DNA of 27,198 nt from Patescibacteria group bacterium (GTDB taxonomy: Bacteria > Patescibacteriota > Microgenomatia > UBA8517). This document shows positions 14,553-22,246 of this stretch, in pieces; positions within the stretch are counted from its first letter, which is position 1, and the number at the start of each line of letters is the position of its first letter. Made by a program: the position numbers and the translations under genes. The DNA is taken from NCBI GenBank assembly GCA_018826545.1, contig JAHKAL010000026.1, positions 1 to 27,198 on the forward strand, read 5' to 3'. The notes below the pieces were generated by a model, which had not been told where the DNA came from, searched no databases, and worked only from the letters and a program-made list of their open reading frames with translations.

Positions 14553-15485
14553 TTAAAAAGGATAATTTATCTTCTTCCATTCATAATTTTCAAAAACCCA
14601 ATTAATTAATTCTTTTGTTTCCCCAAAACGATCTCGGCTAGCCATTAGCGTAATTAATATCTTTTTTTGATCTCTATCTACATAAGTAACAAGATTCTCT
14701 CTTGCCTCTTCTGTCCAACCGGTTTTTACACCTAAAATTCCTTCTTTTTCGTTTAATAGTTTATTAATATTGGTAAGTTTGTGAACAATTTTTCCATCTT
14801 CACTTCTGACTGTTTTTTGTTTTGTGGCAACAATTTTTGCAAATAAAGTATTTTCCATAGCTATCCAAGAAAGACGAACTAAATCTCTTGCTGTTGAATA
14901 ATGTTTATTTCCATCAAGCCCTGAAGGATTTAAAAAATAGCTATTTGTAAGGTGCAGTTCTTTTGCTTTTGCGTTCATAGCAAAGATAAAACCGCTTCTT
15001 CCGCCTAAATAATTTTGTGCTAATACCTCAGCTGCATCGTTGGCAGAATAGACTAGAAGTCCATATAAAAGATTATTAACTGAAATTTTTTCCCCATAAA
15101 CTAAATTCATCTTCTGTCCTTCAACATTAACTCTTCCTACAGTTAAGATTTTTTCTAAAGGATAATATTCCATAGCCACTAAAGCTGTAACTATTTTTGT
15201 TGTAGATGCTGGTAATAATTTTTTGTCAGCATCTTTTTCATAAAGAGTAACTCCCGAATTCAAATCAACTATTAGAACTGCTTGGGCTGAAACGATCGGA
15301 AATGGAGAATTGTCTTTAATTTGAGGTAAATCTGCAAAAACTTTTTCATCATTTTTTGCAAAAAATGGTGTTTCAATTTTACTTTTATTATTTATTCCGA
15401 TAAAAGAAAAAGATGCAATGAATACAAAACAAAGCATCAAAAAATAAAGAAAGTTTTTATTGAGATCTTTGATCAAATTAAGCAT
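14553..15485 (-). CDS. Serine-type D-Ala-D-Ala carboxypeptidase (peptidase S11)
   Basis: 310 residues. The N-terminal hydrophobic segment (about 11-31) is a signal peptide or anchor. All three penicillin-binding motifs are present in order: SxxK as STTK (94-97, nucleophile Ser94), SxN as SAN (147-149) and KTG (254-256). The sequence around LLPASTTKIVTALVAME and GVKTGWTEEAREN is typical of DacA/DacF enzymes, which trim the terminal D-Ala from peptidoglycan stem peptides outside the membrane. The C-terminal domain of larger PBP5 proteins is missing, so this is a compact version. The ATG lies 6 bases after the aspS stop, with no Shine-Dalgarno sequence, so it is co-transcribed with aspS. Confidence 0.92.
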   Translation of the reverse strand: MLNLIKDLNKNFLYFLMLCFVFIASFSFIGINNKSKIETPFFAKNDEKVFADLPQIKDNSPFPIVSAQAVLIVDLNSGVTLYEKDADKKLLPASTTKIVTALVAMEYYPLEKILTVGRVNVEGQKMNLVYGEKISVNNLLYGLLVYSANDAAEVLAQNYLGGRSGFIFAMNAKAKELHLTNSYFLNPSGLDGNKHYSTARDLVRLSWIAMENTLFAKIVATKQKTVRSEDGKIVHKLTNINKLLNEKEGILGVKTGWTEEARENLVTYVDRDQKKILITLMASRDRFGETKELINWVFENYEWKKINYPF

Positions 15486-15491
15486 TATTCT

Positions 15492-16781
15492 TTAAGGAGT
15501 TAATCTTTTTACATCTCTAGGCAAGAAATTTGCCTCCTTAACAGTAGGAAGATCCAACATCTTCATTACAAGTCTTGCTGGACCCATTGCTAAACCACCA
15601 TGTGGTGGACAACCAAACTTAAAAAAATTTAAATAGTTCTCTATTGTATTAAGTGGAATTTTTTTCTCTTTTGCTTGTTTTTCCAAAATTTCTACTCTAT
15701 GTTCTCTTTGTGCACCTGTTGTAATTTCTATTCCTTTATATAAAAGATCAAAACTTTTTGTTATATCAGGTTTGTCTTCATATCTCATATGATAAAATGC
15801 TCTTCCCTCTTTTGGCCAATCTGTCAAAAATACAAAATCATGACCAGTTTCTTCTTTGATAATTTTGGAAAGTTCCCTTTCTTCTTTAGGTGATACATCA
15901 TAATCTTTTTCGCTTTTAATTCCTTTTGTCTTTAATTTTCCTTTGGCCTCTTTCATAGTTACTTTTGGAAAAGGAATTGTTGGAATATCAAAATCGATTC
16001 CCTGTTCTTCTTTTACTTTTTTAAAAGCACTTACGAGAAGTTTTTCTTGTACTTCCATTATTTCTAAATGAGATTCAATAAAAGAAATCTCAAAATCCCA
16101 CGAAGTATATTCTGTAGTGTGTCTTGTTGTAAAAGATGGTTCAGCTCTATAAACAGGTCCAACAATAAAAACTTTTTCCATTCCTGCAGCCATCGCAGCT
16201 TGTTTATAAAACTGGGGAGACTGGGCAAGATAAGCTTTCTTTTTAAAATATTTTACTTCAAAAACTTCTGATCCTGATTCACTAGCTGTATTCATTAAAG
16301 ATGGAGTATAAATCTGCATAAAATCTTCTTTTTCAAAATATTCTCTCATTCCTTTTTCCAGAGAAGTCCAAATTTTAAAAATTAATTGTTTTTCCGGTTT
16401 CCTTAAATCTAAAAAACGCCAATTAAATCTTTTTTCCATTGAAGCTTCTTTTTCATTCTTTTCCAATACTTGAATTGGGAGCTCGGGACTTGATAAGGAA
16501 AGTATTTTAATTTTCTTTGGCTCAATTTCAAATCCACCTGGAGCTTGTTTTTCTTCTTTTACCAAACCCTCAACCTCAATTACTGATTCTGGTGTAACTT
16601 TTTCAATAACATCAAAAACTTGCTTATTTGATTTAGAAACAACTATTTGAACTTTTCCACTTATATCTCTAACTAGTAAAAAACCAATACTACCTTGGTT
16701 TCTAATCGTTTCTATCCAAACATCAATTTTTACACTTTCTCCTATCTTTTCTCTTAATTTGCAAACAAGTGTTCTCTCCAT
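15492..16781 (-). CDS. aspS: Aspartyl-tRNA synthetase, archaeal-type and probably non-discriminating
   Basis: 429 residues from the ATG at 16781; the promoter excludes the 16-codon upstream extension. An N-terminal OB-fold anticodon-binding domain (about 1-100) is followed by the class II core. Motif 2 is GPVYRAEPSFTTRH (about 208-221) and motif 3 is GGLAMGPARL near 394-403. The block FDLLYKGIEITTG is the Asp-binding signature rather than that of AsnRS. Bacterial AspRS is about 590 residues with a GAD insertion; that insertion is absent, so this is the compact archaeal/eukaryal type. Such enzymes in bacteria commonly charge both tRNA-Asp and tRNA-Asn, feeding GatCAB. Non-discrimination is inferred. 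First gene of an operon with the D,D-carboxypeptidase. Confidence 0.9.
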   Translation of the reverse strand: MERTLVCKLREKIGESVKIDVWIETIRNQGSIGFLLVRDISGKVQIVVSKSNKQVFDVIEKVTPESVIEVEGLVKEEKQAPGGFEIEPKKIKILSLSSPELPIQVLEKNEKEASMEKRFNWRFLDLRKPEKQLIFKIWTSLEKGMREYFEKEDFMQIYTPSLMNTASESGSEVFEVKYFKKKAYLAQSPQFYKQAAMAAGMEKVFIVGPVYRAEPSFTTRHTTEYTSWDFEISFIESHLEIMEVQEKLLVSAFKKVKEEQGIDFDIPTIPFPKVTMKEAKGKLKTKGIKSEKDYDVSPKEERELSKIIKEETGHDFVFLTDWPKEGRAFYHMRYEDKPDITKSFDLLYKGIEITTGAQREHRVEILEKQAKEKKIPLNTIENYLNFFKFGCPPHGGLAMGPARLVMKMLDLPTVKEANFLPRDVKRLTP

Positions 16782-16788
16782 GATTTGT

Positions 16789-16817
16789 ATTTTAGAGGTT
16801 TGATTATATATTGACAA
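16789..16817 (-). promoter_or_regulatory. Leaderless promoter of aspS
   Basis: On the minus strand TTGTCA (16817-16812), a 17-base spacer and TAAAAT (16794-16789) are followed after 7 bases by the ATG at 16781, so RNA should start at the start codon. The -35 shares its bases with the plus-strand TTGACA at 16811-16816. Confidence 0.8.
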
Positions 16818-16840
16818 GCTTAAAAACATATCCTTATAAT
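16811..16840 (+). promoter_or_regulatory. Consensus promoter of the candidate small RNA
   Basis: TTGACA (16811-16816), an 18-base spacer and TATAAT (16835-16840): both boxes match the sigma70 consensus perfectly, the best promoter seen in the window. Predicted start near 16847. Confidence 0.75.
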
Positions 16841-16846
16841 AGGGTC

Positions 16847-16963
16847 CTTTATGTTTTTAAAAGAAATTAAATTAATTATAATGAAAACCTACGTATCCTA
16901 AACGAAAGGTTTATTTTTAAAGGCCAAGAAAAAAAACCTTCCATTAAAAAAGGAAGGTTTTTT
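16847..16963 (+). ncRNA. Candidate small RNA (about 115 bases) between aspS and a Cys-rich gene
   Basis: The strongest promoter of the window drives a stretch that ends in a perfect terminator before the next gene begins. Inside is a hairpin with stem AAACCT (16885-16890) and AGGTTT (16907-16912). The only open frame is a 16-codon one starting at 16851 (MFLKEIKLIIMKTYVS), 10 bases after the -10 box. It could be a leader peptide, making the element an attenuator for the gene at 17004, or could be chance. I do not recognise a known RNA family (not 6S, tmRNA, SRP or RNase P). Confidence 0.5.
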
Positions 16964-16966
16964 AGT
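16931..16966 (+). terminator. Strong rho-independent terminator
   Basis: AAAAAACCTTCC (16931-16942), a 9-base loop and GGAAGGTTTTTT (16952-16963) form a perfect 12-base-pair stem with a T tract. It is symmetrical and should also stop transcription from the other direction. Confidence 0.88.
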
Positions 16967-17003
16967 TACTTAAACAAAATATAAAAAATATCTATAAAAA
17001 AAT

Positions 17004-17267
17004 ATGGGAAAAGAGAACAAATGTAAATACTTTGGCACAGGAACAAACCAATGTGGTTTTGCAAAGTGGCTAGAAGAAAAACCTTATTCAGATACAACTA
17101 TACCAGAAAATGGATGTGGTAAAAGCGATATTGAATCTTGCAATAGACTATCATCCAAAGACTTAAAGAATCTAGAAGAATACGGCCCGTGCGATATGGA
17201 AGAGCACAACATTGCTTTACCACCAAAATACACAAATAGTAAAGGGAGGAAAAAACGTTTACCTTGA
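17004..17267 (+). CDS. Small Cys-rich protein of unknown function
   Basis: 87 residues with five cysteines at about 7, 17, 38, 46 and 63 and a basic C-terminus (KGRKKR near the end). There is no signal peptide, so cytoplasmic metal or Fe-S binding is more likely than disulfide bonding. I do not recognise the family. A -10-like TATAAA (16993-16998) lies 5 bases before the ATG, giving a leaderless start after the upstream terminator. It converges with recJ; 17 bases separate the stops and no terminator is seen. Confidence 0.6.
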   Translation: MGKENKCKYFGTGTNQCGFAKWLEEKPYSDTTIPENGCGKSDIESCNRLSSKDLKNLEEYGPCDMEEHNIALPPKYTNSKGRKKRLP

Positions 17268-17284
17268 AAAACTAATAGCTAAAT

Positions 17285-18949
17285 TTACTTTATTGCACGA
17301 ATTTTCATCTGAATTTTTTCTCTTCCATCCCATAAGTTTTTCTCTAAAGAGTAAACAACTTTTATTTTTTTATCTTTAGAAAACTTTGGATATAAATCCC
17401 CCAAATAAAAAGCTATTGCATCTATTACCTTATCATTTTTTTTAAGTACTAACTTTAAATGTTTATTTTCTTTTCCAACTGTTTTTAACTCTAATATCTC
17501 AACATCTTCTGTAAAAAAAATTGGGTGAGGATTACCTATCCCAAAAGGCTCTAGTTTACCTATATCATCAATAAGTTCTAAACTAAAATCACTAAAATTT
17601 AAATTCATATCGATTTTAATTTTTTTTGCGAGCATTTCTTCCGTAATACTTTTTTTTGCAATGCTAATAAATTCTTTTTTAAAATTTTCAATATCAGATG
17701 TAAAAATTGAAAAACCAGCTGCCATTGGATGTCCTCCTCCGTCTTGTAATAAATGATCAAGTTTTTTTATAGCATCAATAATATTAAAACCAGAAATTGA
17801 TCGGGCAGAAGCTTTTGATATCTTCTTTCCTTTAAATATAACAATTGCAGGCTTATAAAATTGTTCTACTAATCTACTTGCTGCAAGACCAATAACTCCT
17901 TCATGATAAGATTCGTGAGCTAAAATTAGTACTTTGCTAGAATCAGTCTTCGAAATCATTTTTCTGGCATGAATTACAACTTCATCAACAATTTTTTGTC
18001 TTTTTATATTTACATTTCTTAATATATTTGCCAATTTTACGGATCTTTTTATACTTTTTGTACATAAAATTCTTAATGAGTCAATTCCGTGTTCAATTCT
18101 ACCCATGGCGTTTATTCTAGGAGCTATAATATAACCTACTTCATAAGTTCCAATTTCTCCTTCTTTTAAACCTGCTTCCTTAAATAAAGATATAAGGCCA
18201 GGTCTTTTGGTTTCATTTAATTTTTGAAGTCCCCATTTTACAAAAGATCTATTAGCTCCAGTTAAAGGAACCTGATCAGCAATAGTTCCAATTGCCACTA
18301 AATCCAATCTTTTATCTAAATCTATTTTTTTTGTAAAATATTTTTGAATTTCACGAGAGAATATCCAAGCAACTCCCGAACCTGAAATTTTCGTTGTATG
18401 AACTATTGAAAAAGATTTTAATGTTGTTTTCCCCTTCTTATGATGATCGGTAACAATAACATCAATACCTATTTTTTTTATCTTTTCAATTTCTTTACCC
18501 GCAACTATTCCATTATCAACGGTAATTAATACACCTAAATTTGGAAATTTATCTTTTAAGATTTTGACACTTTCAAAATTCACTCCGTATCCTTCTGAAA
18601 ATCTTTCGGGAATATGTGGCCAAACATCAAACCCTAAATCAAAAAGTGTTTCCCATAAAACTGCAGTCCCTGTAATACCGTCAGCATCATAATCTCCATA
18701 AATTATTATTTTCTCTTTATTTTTTAACGCAGTTTTTAATCTCTCTAAACTTTTTTTAATGTCTTTTTTACTTATTCCTAATCTATCCAATGTTAATTTT
18801 TTTGGACTTACAGGATTTAGAAATTCTTTTTTCTGATCTGAAGTTTTAATTCCTCTATTTTTTAAAAGTATTTCAACTATTTTTTTTGAATTTAAGTCTT
18901 TACTTTTTTTATTGAATATAACTTCCCATTTTACTTTTTTATTATCCAT
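17285..18949 (-). CDS. recJ: Single-stranded-DNA-specific exonuclease RecJ
   Basis: 554 residues from the ATG at 18949; the frame opens 17 codons earlier, but the -10 box and the typical start position favour 18949. DHH-superfamily motifs are in order: DYDADG (about 86-91), VDNG (144-147), VTDHH (166-170), GSGVAW (about 190) and the DHHA1 signature GGGHPMAAG (near 415). The final region fits the RecJ OB-fold domain. RecJ digests ssDNA 5' to 3' in mismatch, base-excision and RecFOR repair. The length is normal (bacterial RecJ 550-580). It is transcribed divergently from the CCA-adding enzyme from overlapping -10 elements. Confidence 0.94.
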   Translation of the reverse strand: MDNKKVKWEVIFNKKSKDLNSKKIVEILLKNRGIKTSDQKKEFLNPVSPKKLTLDRLGISKKDIKKSLERLKTALKNKEKIIIYGDYDADGITGTAVLWETLFDLGFDVWPHIPERFSEGYGVNFESVKILKDKFPNLGVLITVDNGIVAGKEIEKIKKIGIDVIVTDHHKKGKTTLKSFSIVHTTKISGSGVAWIFSREIQKYFTKKIDLDKRLDLVAIGTIADQVPLTGANRSFVKWGLQKLNETKRPGLISLFKEAGLKEGEIGTYEVGYIIAPRINAMGRIEHGIDSLRILCTKSIKRSVKLANILRNVNIKRQKIVDEVVIHARKMISKTDSSKVLILAHESYHEGVIGLAASRLVEQFYKPAIVIFKGKKISKASARSISGFNIIDAIKKLDHLLQDGGGHPMAAGFSIFTSDIENFKKEFISIAKKSITEEMLAKKIKIDMNLNFSDFSLELIDDIGKLEPFGIGNPHPIFFTEDVEILELKTVGKENKHLKLVLKKNDKVIDAIAFYLGDLYPKFSKDKKIKVVYSLEKNLWDGREKIQMKIRAIK

Positions 18950-18958
18950 AACACCTGA

Positions 18959-18966
18959 AGTATAAT
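18959..18966. promoter_or_regulatory. Shared -10 region of recJ (minus) and the CCA-adding enzyme (plus)
   Basis: AGTATAAT holds TATAAT on the plus strand (18961-18966, 9 bases before the ATG at 18976) and TATACT on the minus strand (18964-18959, 9 bases before the ATG at 18949). The two -10 boxes physically overlap. Neither -35 is clear. Confidence 0.65.
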
Positions 18967-18975
18967 GATAAAGAA

Positions 18976-20337
18976 ATGAATATAAAAGCCCAACTACCAA
19001 AATTTGTAATAAAAATATTAGAAAAATTTGAAACCAATAACTATGAAATATATATTGTAGGGGGAGCTGTAAGAGATGTCATCTTAGGAAAGATAATTGA
19101 TGATTGGGACTTTACAACTAATGCGACTCCAGAGCAAATCTTAAAAATATTTCCAGAGGGATTTTATGATAATAAATTTGGAACTGTTGGAATTAAGGAC
19201 CAATCAAGCGAAAATCCATTTGAAATAACAACTTACAGAAAAGAATATGGTTATTCTGACTCAAGAAGACCAGACAAGATCGAATGGGGAAAAACATTAA
19301 ATGATGATTTATCAAGAAGAGACTTCACAATAAATGCAATGGCTTTAAAGCAAATAAAAGAAAAGACCAATGAATATCAATTAATAGATGAATTTGAAGG
19401 TCAAAAAGATTTAAAAGCAAAAAAAATTAGAGCAGTGGGTAACCCAAATGAAAGGTTTTCTGAAGATGCCTTAAGAATGATGAGAGCTATAAGAATCGCA
19501 TCAGAATTAAAATTTACCATTGAAGATAAAACTCTTGAGGCAATAAAGAAAAATGCCAATTTAATTAATCGAATTGCAAAAGAAAGAATTAAGGAAGAGT
19601 TTTTTAAACTTCTCTCTTCTCCTCATCCTTATGAAGGTATGATAATTTTTAGAAATTCTGGACTTATAACCGAAATTATTCCCGAACTTGAAAAAACTTT
19701 CGGTGTTGAACAAAAGTCCCCTGGAAGACATCATATCTATGATGTTGGAACACATCTTTTAATGGCTTTAAAAAACTGTAAATCAGAAAATCCAGTAGTA
19801 AGGTTTGCAACTTTAATTCATGATATCGGCAAGCCCCAAACACACAAAGTGTTAGATACTGGAGTAGTTACTTTTTACAACCATGAAGTTATTTCAACAA
19901 AAATTGCAGAAAATATTGCCGATAGACTTAGGTTTTCCAATAAAGAAAAGGACAAATTTATTAAACTTGTAAAGTTTCATCAGTTTACTGTCGATGAAAG
20001 ACAAACAGATTCTGCCATAAGAAGATTTATTAAAAATGTCGGCAAAGAAAATATTAAGGATATGTTAGATCTAAGAGTTGCAGATAGATTAGGAGGAGGA
20101 GCCAGGGAAACTTCTTGGAGACTTGAAGAATTCAAAAATAGATTAATTGAGATCCAAAAACAACCTTTTACTGTTAAAGACTTAAAAATTGACGGAAATG
20201 ATGTTATGAAAAAATTAAAAATAAAACCTAGTCCAAAAGTGGGAGAAATCCTTAAAAAGATTTTTGATAAAGTTATTAAAAAAGAAACACCAAATAATAA
20301 AAAACAACTTCTAACGGAACTTGAAAAGTATAAATAA
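18976..20337 (+). CDS. cca: CCA-adding tRNA nucleotidyltransferase (class II) with HD domain
   Basis: 453 residues. The head domain has GGAVRD (about 28-33) and the metal-binding DDWDF (about 41-45). RRDFTINAMAL follows at about 114-124. A helical neck and body come next, and from about 250 an HD phosphohydrolase-like domain with HDIGKP (the HD pair) and a downstream conserved His. The arrangement is that of bacterial class II enzymes with a fused HD domain. It adds or repairs the CCA end of tRNAs. The tRNA-Gln in this window already encodes CCA, so here the enzyme would act in repair. An A-adding or poly(A) polymerase relative cannot be excluded from sequence alone. Leaderless promoter. Confidence 0.9.
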   Translation: MNIKAQLPKFVIKILEKFETNNYEIYIVGGAVRDVILGKIIDDWDFTTNATPEQILKIFPEGFYDNKFGTVGIKDQSSENPFEITTYRKEYGYSDSRRPDKIEWGKTLNDDLSRRDFTINAMALKQIKEKTNEYQLIDEFEGQKDLKAKKIRAVGNPNERFSEDALRMMRAIRIASELKFTIEDKTLEAIKKNANLINRIAKERIKEEFFKLLSSPHPYEGMIIFRNSGLITEIIPELEKTFGVEQKSPGRHHIYDVGTHLLMALKNCKSENPVVRFATLIHDIGKPQTHKVLDTGVVTFYNHEVISTKIAENIADRLRFSNKEKDKFIKLVKFHQFTVDERQTDSAIRRFIKNVGKENIKDMLDLRVADRLGGGARETSWRLEEFKNRLIEIQKQPFTVKDLKIDGNDVMKKLKIKPSPKVGEILKKIFDKVIKKETPNNKKQLLTELEKYK

Positions 20338-20343
20338 TCCAAT

Positions 20344-20372
20344 TGACAAACAACATTTAACAATTTAGACTG
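20344..20372 (+). promoter_or_regulatory. Promoter of the phosphoribosyltransferase-like gene, supporting a GTG start
   Basis: TTGACA (20344-20349), a 17-base spacer and TAGACT (20367-20372) stand 8 bases before the GTG at 20381. The position supports that GTG as a leaderless start codon. Confidence 0.65.
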
Positions 20373-20380
20373 CTTTTTTA

Positions 20381-21352
20381 GTGATTCATGAAATAGTAAA
20401 CAAATTCCCATATTCACTAGTTAAACTAGAAAACGGAAAATGGGAAATACAAGGCCAAATTCCTCAAGAGGGACCTTCTGGGCCATTTGATAGAATTTAC
20501 AATTACGGAAATTTAAAACATCTTATTGGTGTCATACCAGAAAATGAGAGATACGACTCTTCTAACTTTCCAGCTGGAGAAGTATTGTCTTTTAAAAATC
20601 CTAATCTAAAAGAGAATATCAATAAAGTCTCTGAAATAGCAAATCATCTATTTCCAGATTTGCCAGAAAATAGATTCCTATATCAAAAAGAATTATTTCC
20701 AATATTTTTTGAAATAACAAAAAAACTCAAAAAAAGAATTGATAAAGACAATAATTTAAAAGAAAAAAATTATGTAATTTTTCCCCCTCTAAAAGGAGGA
20801 GAGTTTGTTGCTGCTTCAATTTTATACTCAGCTAAAAAAATTGGTTGGGAAATTCCTCTTAAGAATATTGCAAATATTGAAGAAAAGAGAATAAAAATGC
20901 CTGATGGAAAAATGTTTCTTGGAATTAATATAAATCATTTACCTAAAATAAATGCCGATACTTCAATAATATATGCAGACGATTGTCTTGCCACAAACAT
21001 CAGTACTAAAAGCTGTTTATTATTAATTGCTGAACTTCAACAAATCAAGAAAGATAAAATAAAAGTAAAAATAAATTCAACTGCTGTATATGCTGTTGCG
21101 CATCAAAAATCCATACATGAATTATATAAAAATTATGGAACTAAAATAATTACAGGAGGACTTGCATATGAACTTGACTCCAACTTCTATATTAAAAATC
21201 CAGATAATCCAGAAAATCCATTTAAAGTAGGAGATATGGGTGAATGGACAAAAATACTTCCCCAAAATAAATATAAAAATATAGCACCATGGAATGAAGA
21301 AAGATTTAGACTAAAAAACTTTTGGAATAATCAACAAATCTTATTTTTTTAG
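20381..21352 (+). CDS. Phosphoribosyltransferase-like protein of unknown substrate
   Basis: 323 residues, starting with GTG. The central part looks like a type I phosphoribosyltransferase. FPPLKGGEFVAASIL (about 130-144) fits the pyrophosphate loop region, and SIIYADDCLATNIST (about 195-209) is positioned and built like the PRPP motif (two acidic residues, small residues, Thr). The Gly normally found in DDxxxTG is Asn here, so activity is uncertain. An N-terminal domain of about 100 residues and a C-terminal extension ending in a Trp/Arg/Asn-rich segment are not familiar. Its 3' end overlaps secF by 12 bases on the opposite strand. Confidence 0.6.
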   Translation: MIHEIVNKFPYSLVKLENGKWEIQGQIPQEGPSGPFDRIYNYGNLKHLIGVIPENERYDSSNFPAGEVLSFKNPNLKENINKVSEIANHLFPDLPENRFLYQKELFPIFFEITKKLKKRIDKDNNLKEKNYVIFPPLKGGEFVAASILYSAKKIGWEIPLKNIANIEEKRIKMPDGKMFLGININHLPKINADTSIIYADDCLATNISTKSCLLLIAELQQIKKDKIKVKINSTAVYAVAHQKSIHELYKNYGTKIITGGLAYELDSNFYIKNPDNPENPFKVGDMGEWTKILPQNKYKNIAPWNEERFRLKNFWNNQQILFF

Positions 21353-22246
21353 TATCTTCTGAAGAATATTATTTTTCTTTAAATAAGAATTCAACTCATC
21401 AAATGAGACAAGTAAAGACACTGCAACAAATGGAGATGAATACGTACCTGCAATTGTACCTATCAAAAGTGCTACAGCAAACCATCTAACAGTAGTTCCA
21501 CCTAGAAGAATTAAGGCAACAAGCATAAATAATATAGTAAAAGAATTATTTAAAGATCTAACCATTGTTTCACTTACTGCTCTATCAGCTAAATCTTTTA
21601 AAAGTCCTCCTTCTTTTTTTTGATATTCTCTGATCCTATCATAAACAACTATTGTATCGTGGACCGAAAACGAAAGAGTTGTCAAAAGTGCAGTTACAAA
21701 CAAAAAGTCAACTTCAGTATTAAAAAAGTGACCCAATATACTAAAACTACCAATTAAAATTAAACTATCATGAAACATTGCTAAAATTGCTGAAGTGCCA
21801 AATTTAAAACTTTTAAACTGAAGCGCAACCCACAATAAAATAACAATAGTTGATAAAAGCATTGCAATAACAGTCTTTCTAATAAGTTCTGGCCCTATTG
21901 AAGGACCAACATTTTCAAATCTTAATTCCTTTACACTAGATCCTAATATTTCTTCAAGCGCTAAAGTAACTTTTTCTTTTTCTTCTCTTTCAAGTGGAGG
22001 AAACCTAAAAAGATAATTATCAATTCCCGCTTTTTGTATAGAATTTACAGGGAAACCTTTTTGCGAAAGTTTATTATTAATTTCTTCAGTAGAAACACTA
22101 TTTTCGAATTTATATTCAACTACTGCACCCCCAGTAAAATCTACTCCCAACTTAAATCCCCATTTTATTATTCCATATGCTCCAAAAATAAGAAAAAATA
22201 AAGAAACTGCCAAATATATAAACCTGTATTTCATCCACTTAATCAT
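21341..22246 (-). CDS. secF: Protein translocase subunit SecF
   Basis: 301 residues. Membrane segment at about 7-28, then the SecF N-terminal signature GVDFTGGAVVEY (about 34-45), a small periplasmic-type domain to about 120, and five further hydrophobic segments in an RND-like C-terminal half. Works with SecD as a proton-driven chaperone that pulls secreted proteins through SecYEG. The ATG overlaps the secD stop by 8 bases. The AAGGAG Shine-Dalgarno lies inside the secD 3' end, 8 bases ahead, which supports this start. It is one of the few strong ribosome binding sites in the window. Normal length. The 3' end overlaps the convergent gene by 12 bases. Confidence 0.95.
   Translation of the reverse strand: MIKWMKYRFIYLAVSLFFLIFGAYGIIKWGFKLGVDFTGGAVVEYKFENSVSTEEINNKLSQKGFPVNSIQKAGIDNYLFRFPPLEREEKEKVTLALEEILGSSVKELRFENVGPSIGPELIRKTVIAMLLSTIVILLWVALQFKSFKFGTSAILAMFHDSLILIGSFSILGHFFNTEVDFLFVTALLTTLSFSVHDTIVVYDRIREYQKKEGGLLKDLADRAVSETMVRSLNNSFTILFMLVALILLGGTTVRWFAVALLIGTIAGTYSSPFVAVSLLVSFDELNSYLKKNNILQKILKK

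Noticed and set aside
19980..20417. 145-residue minus-strand open frame
   Set aside because: Antisense to the 3' end of the CCA-adding enzyme and composed of Phe/Leu/Ser-rich shadow sequence.
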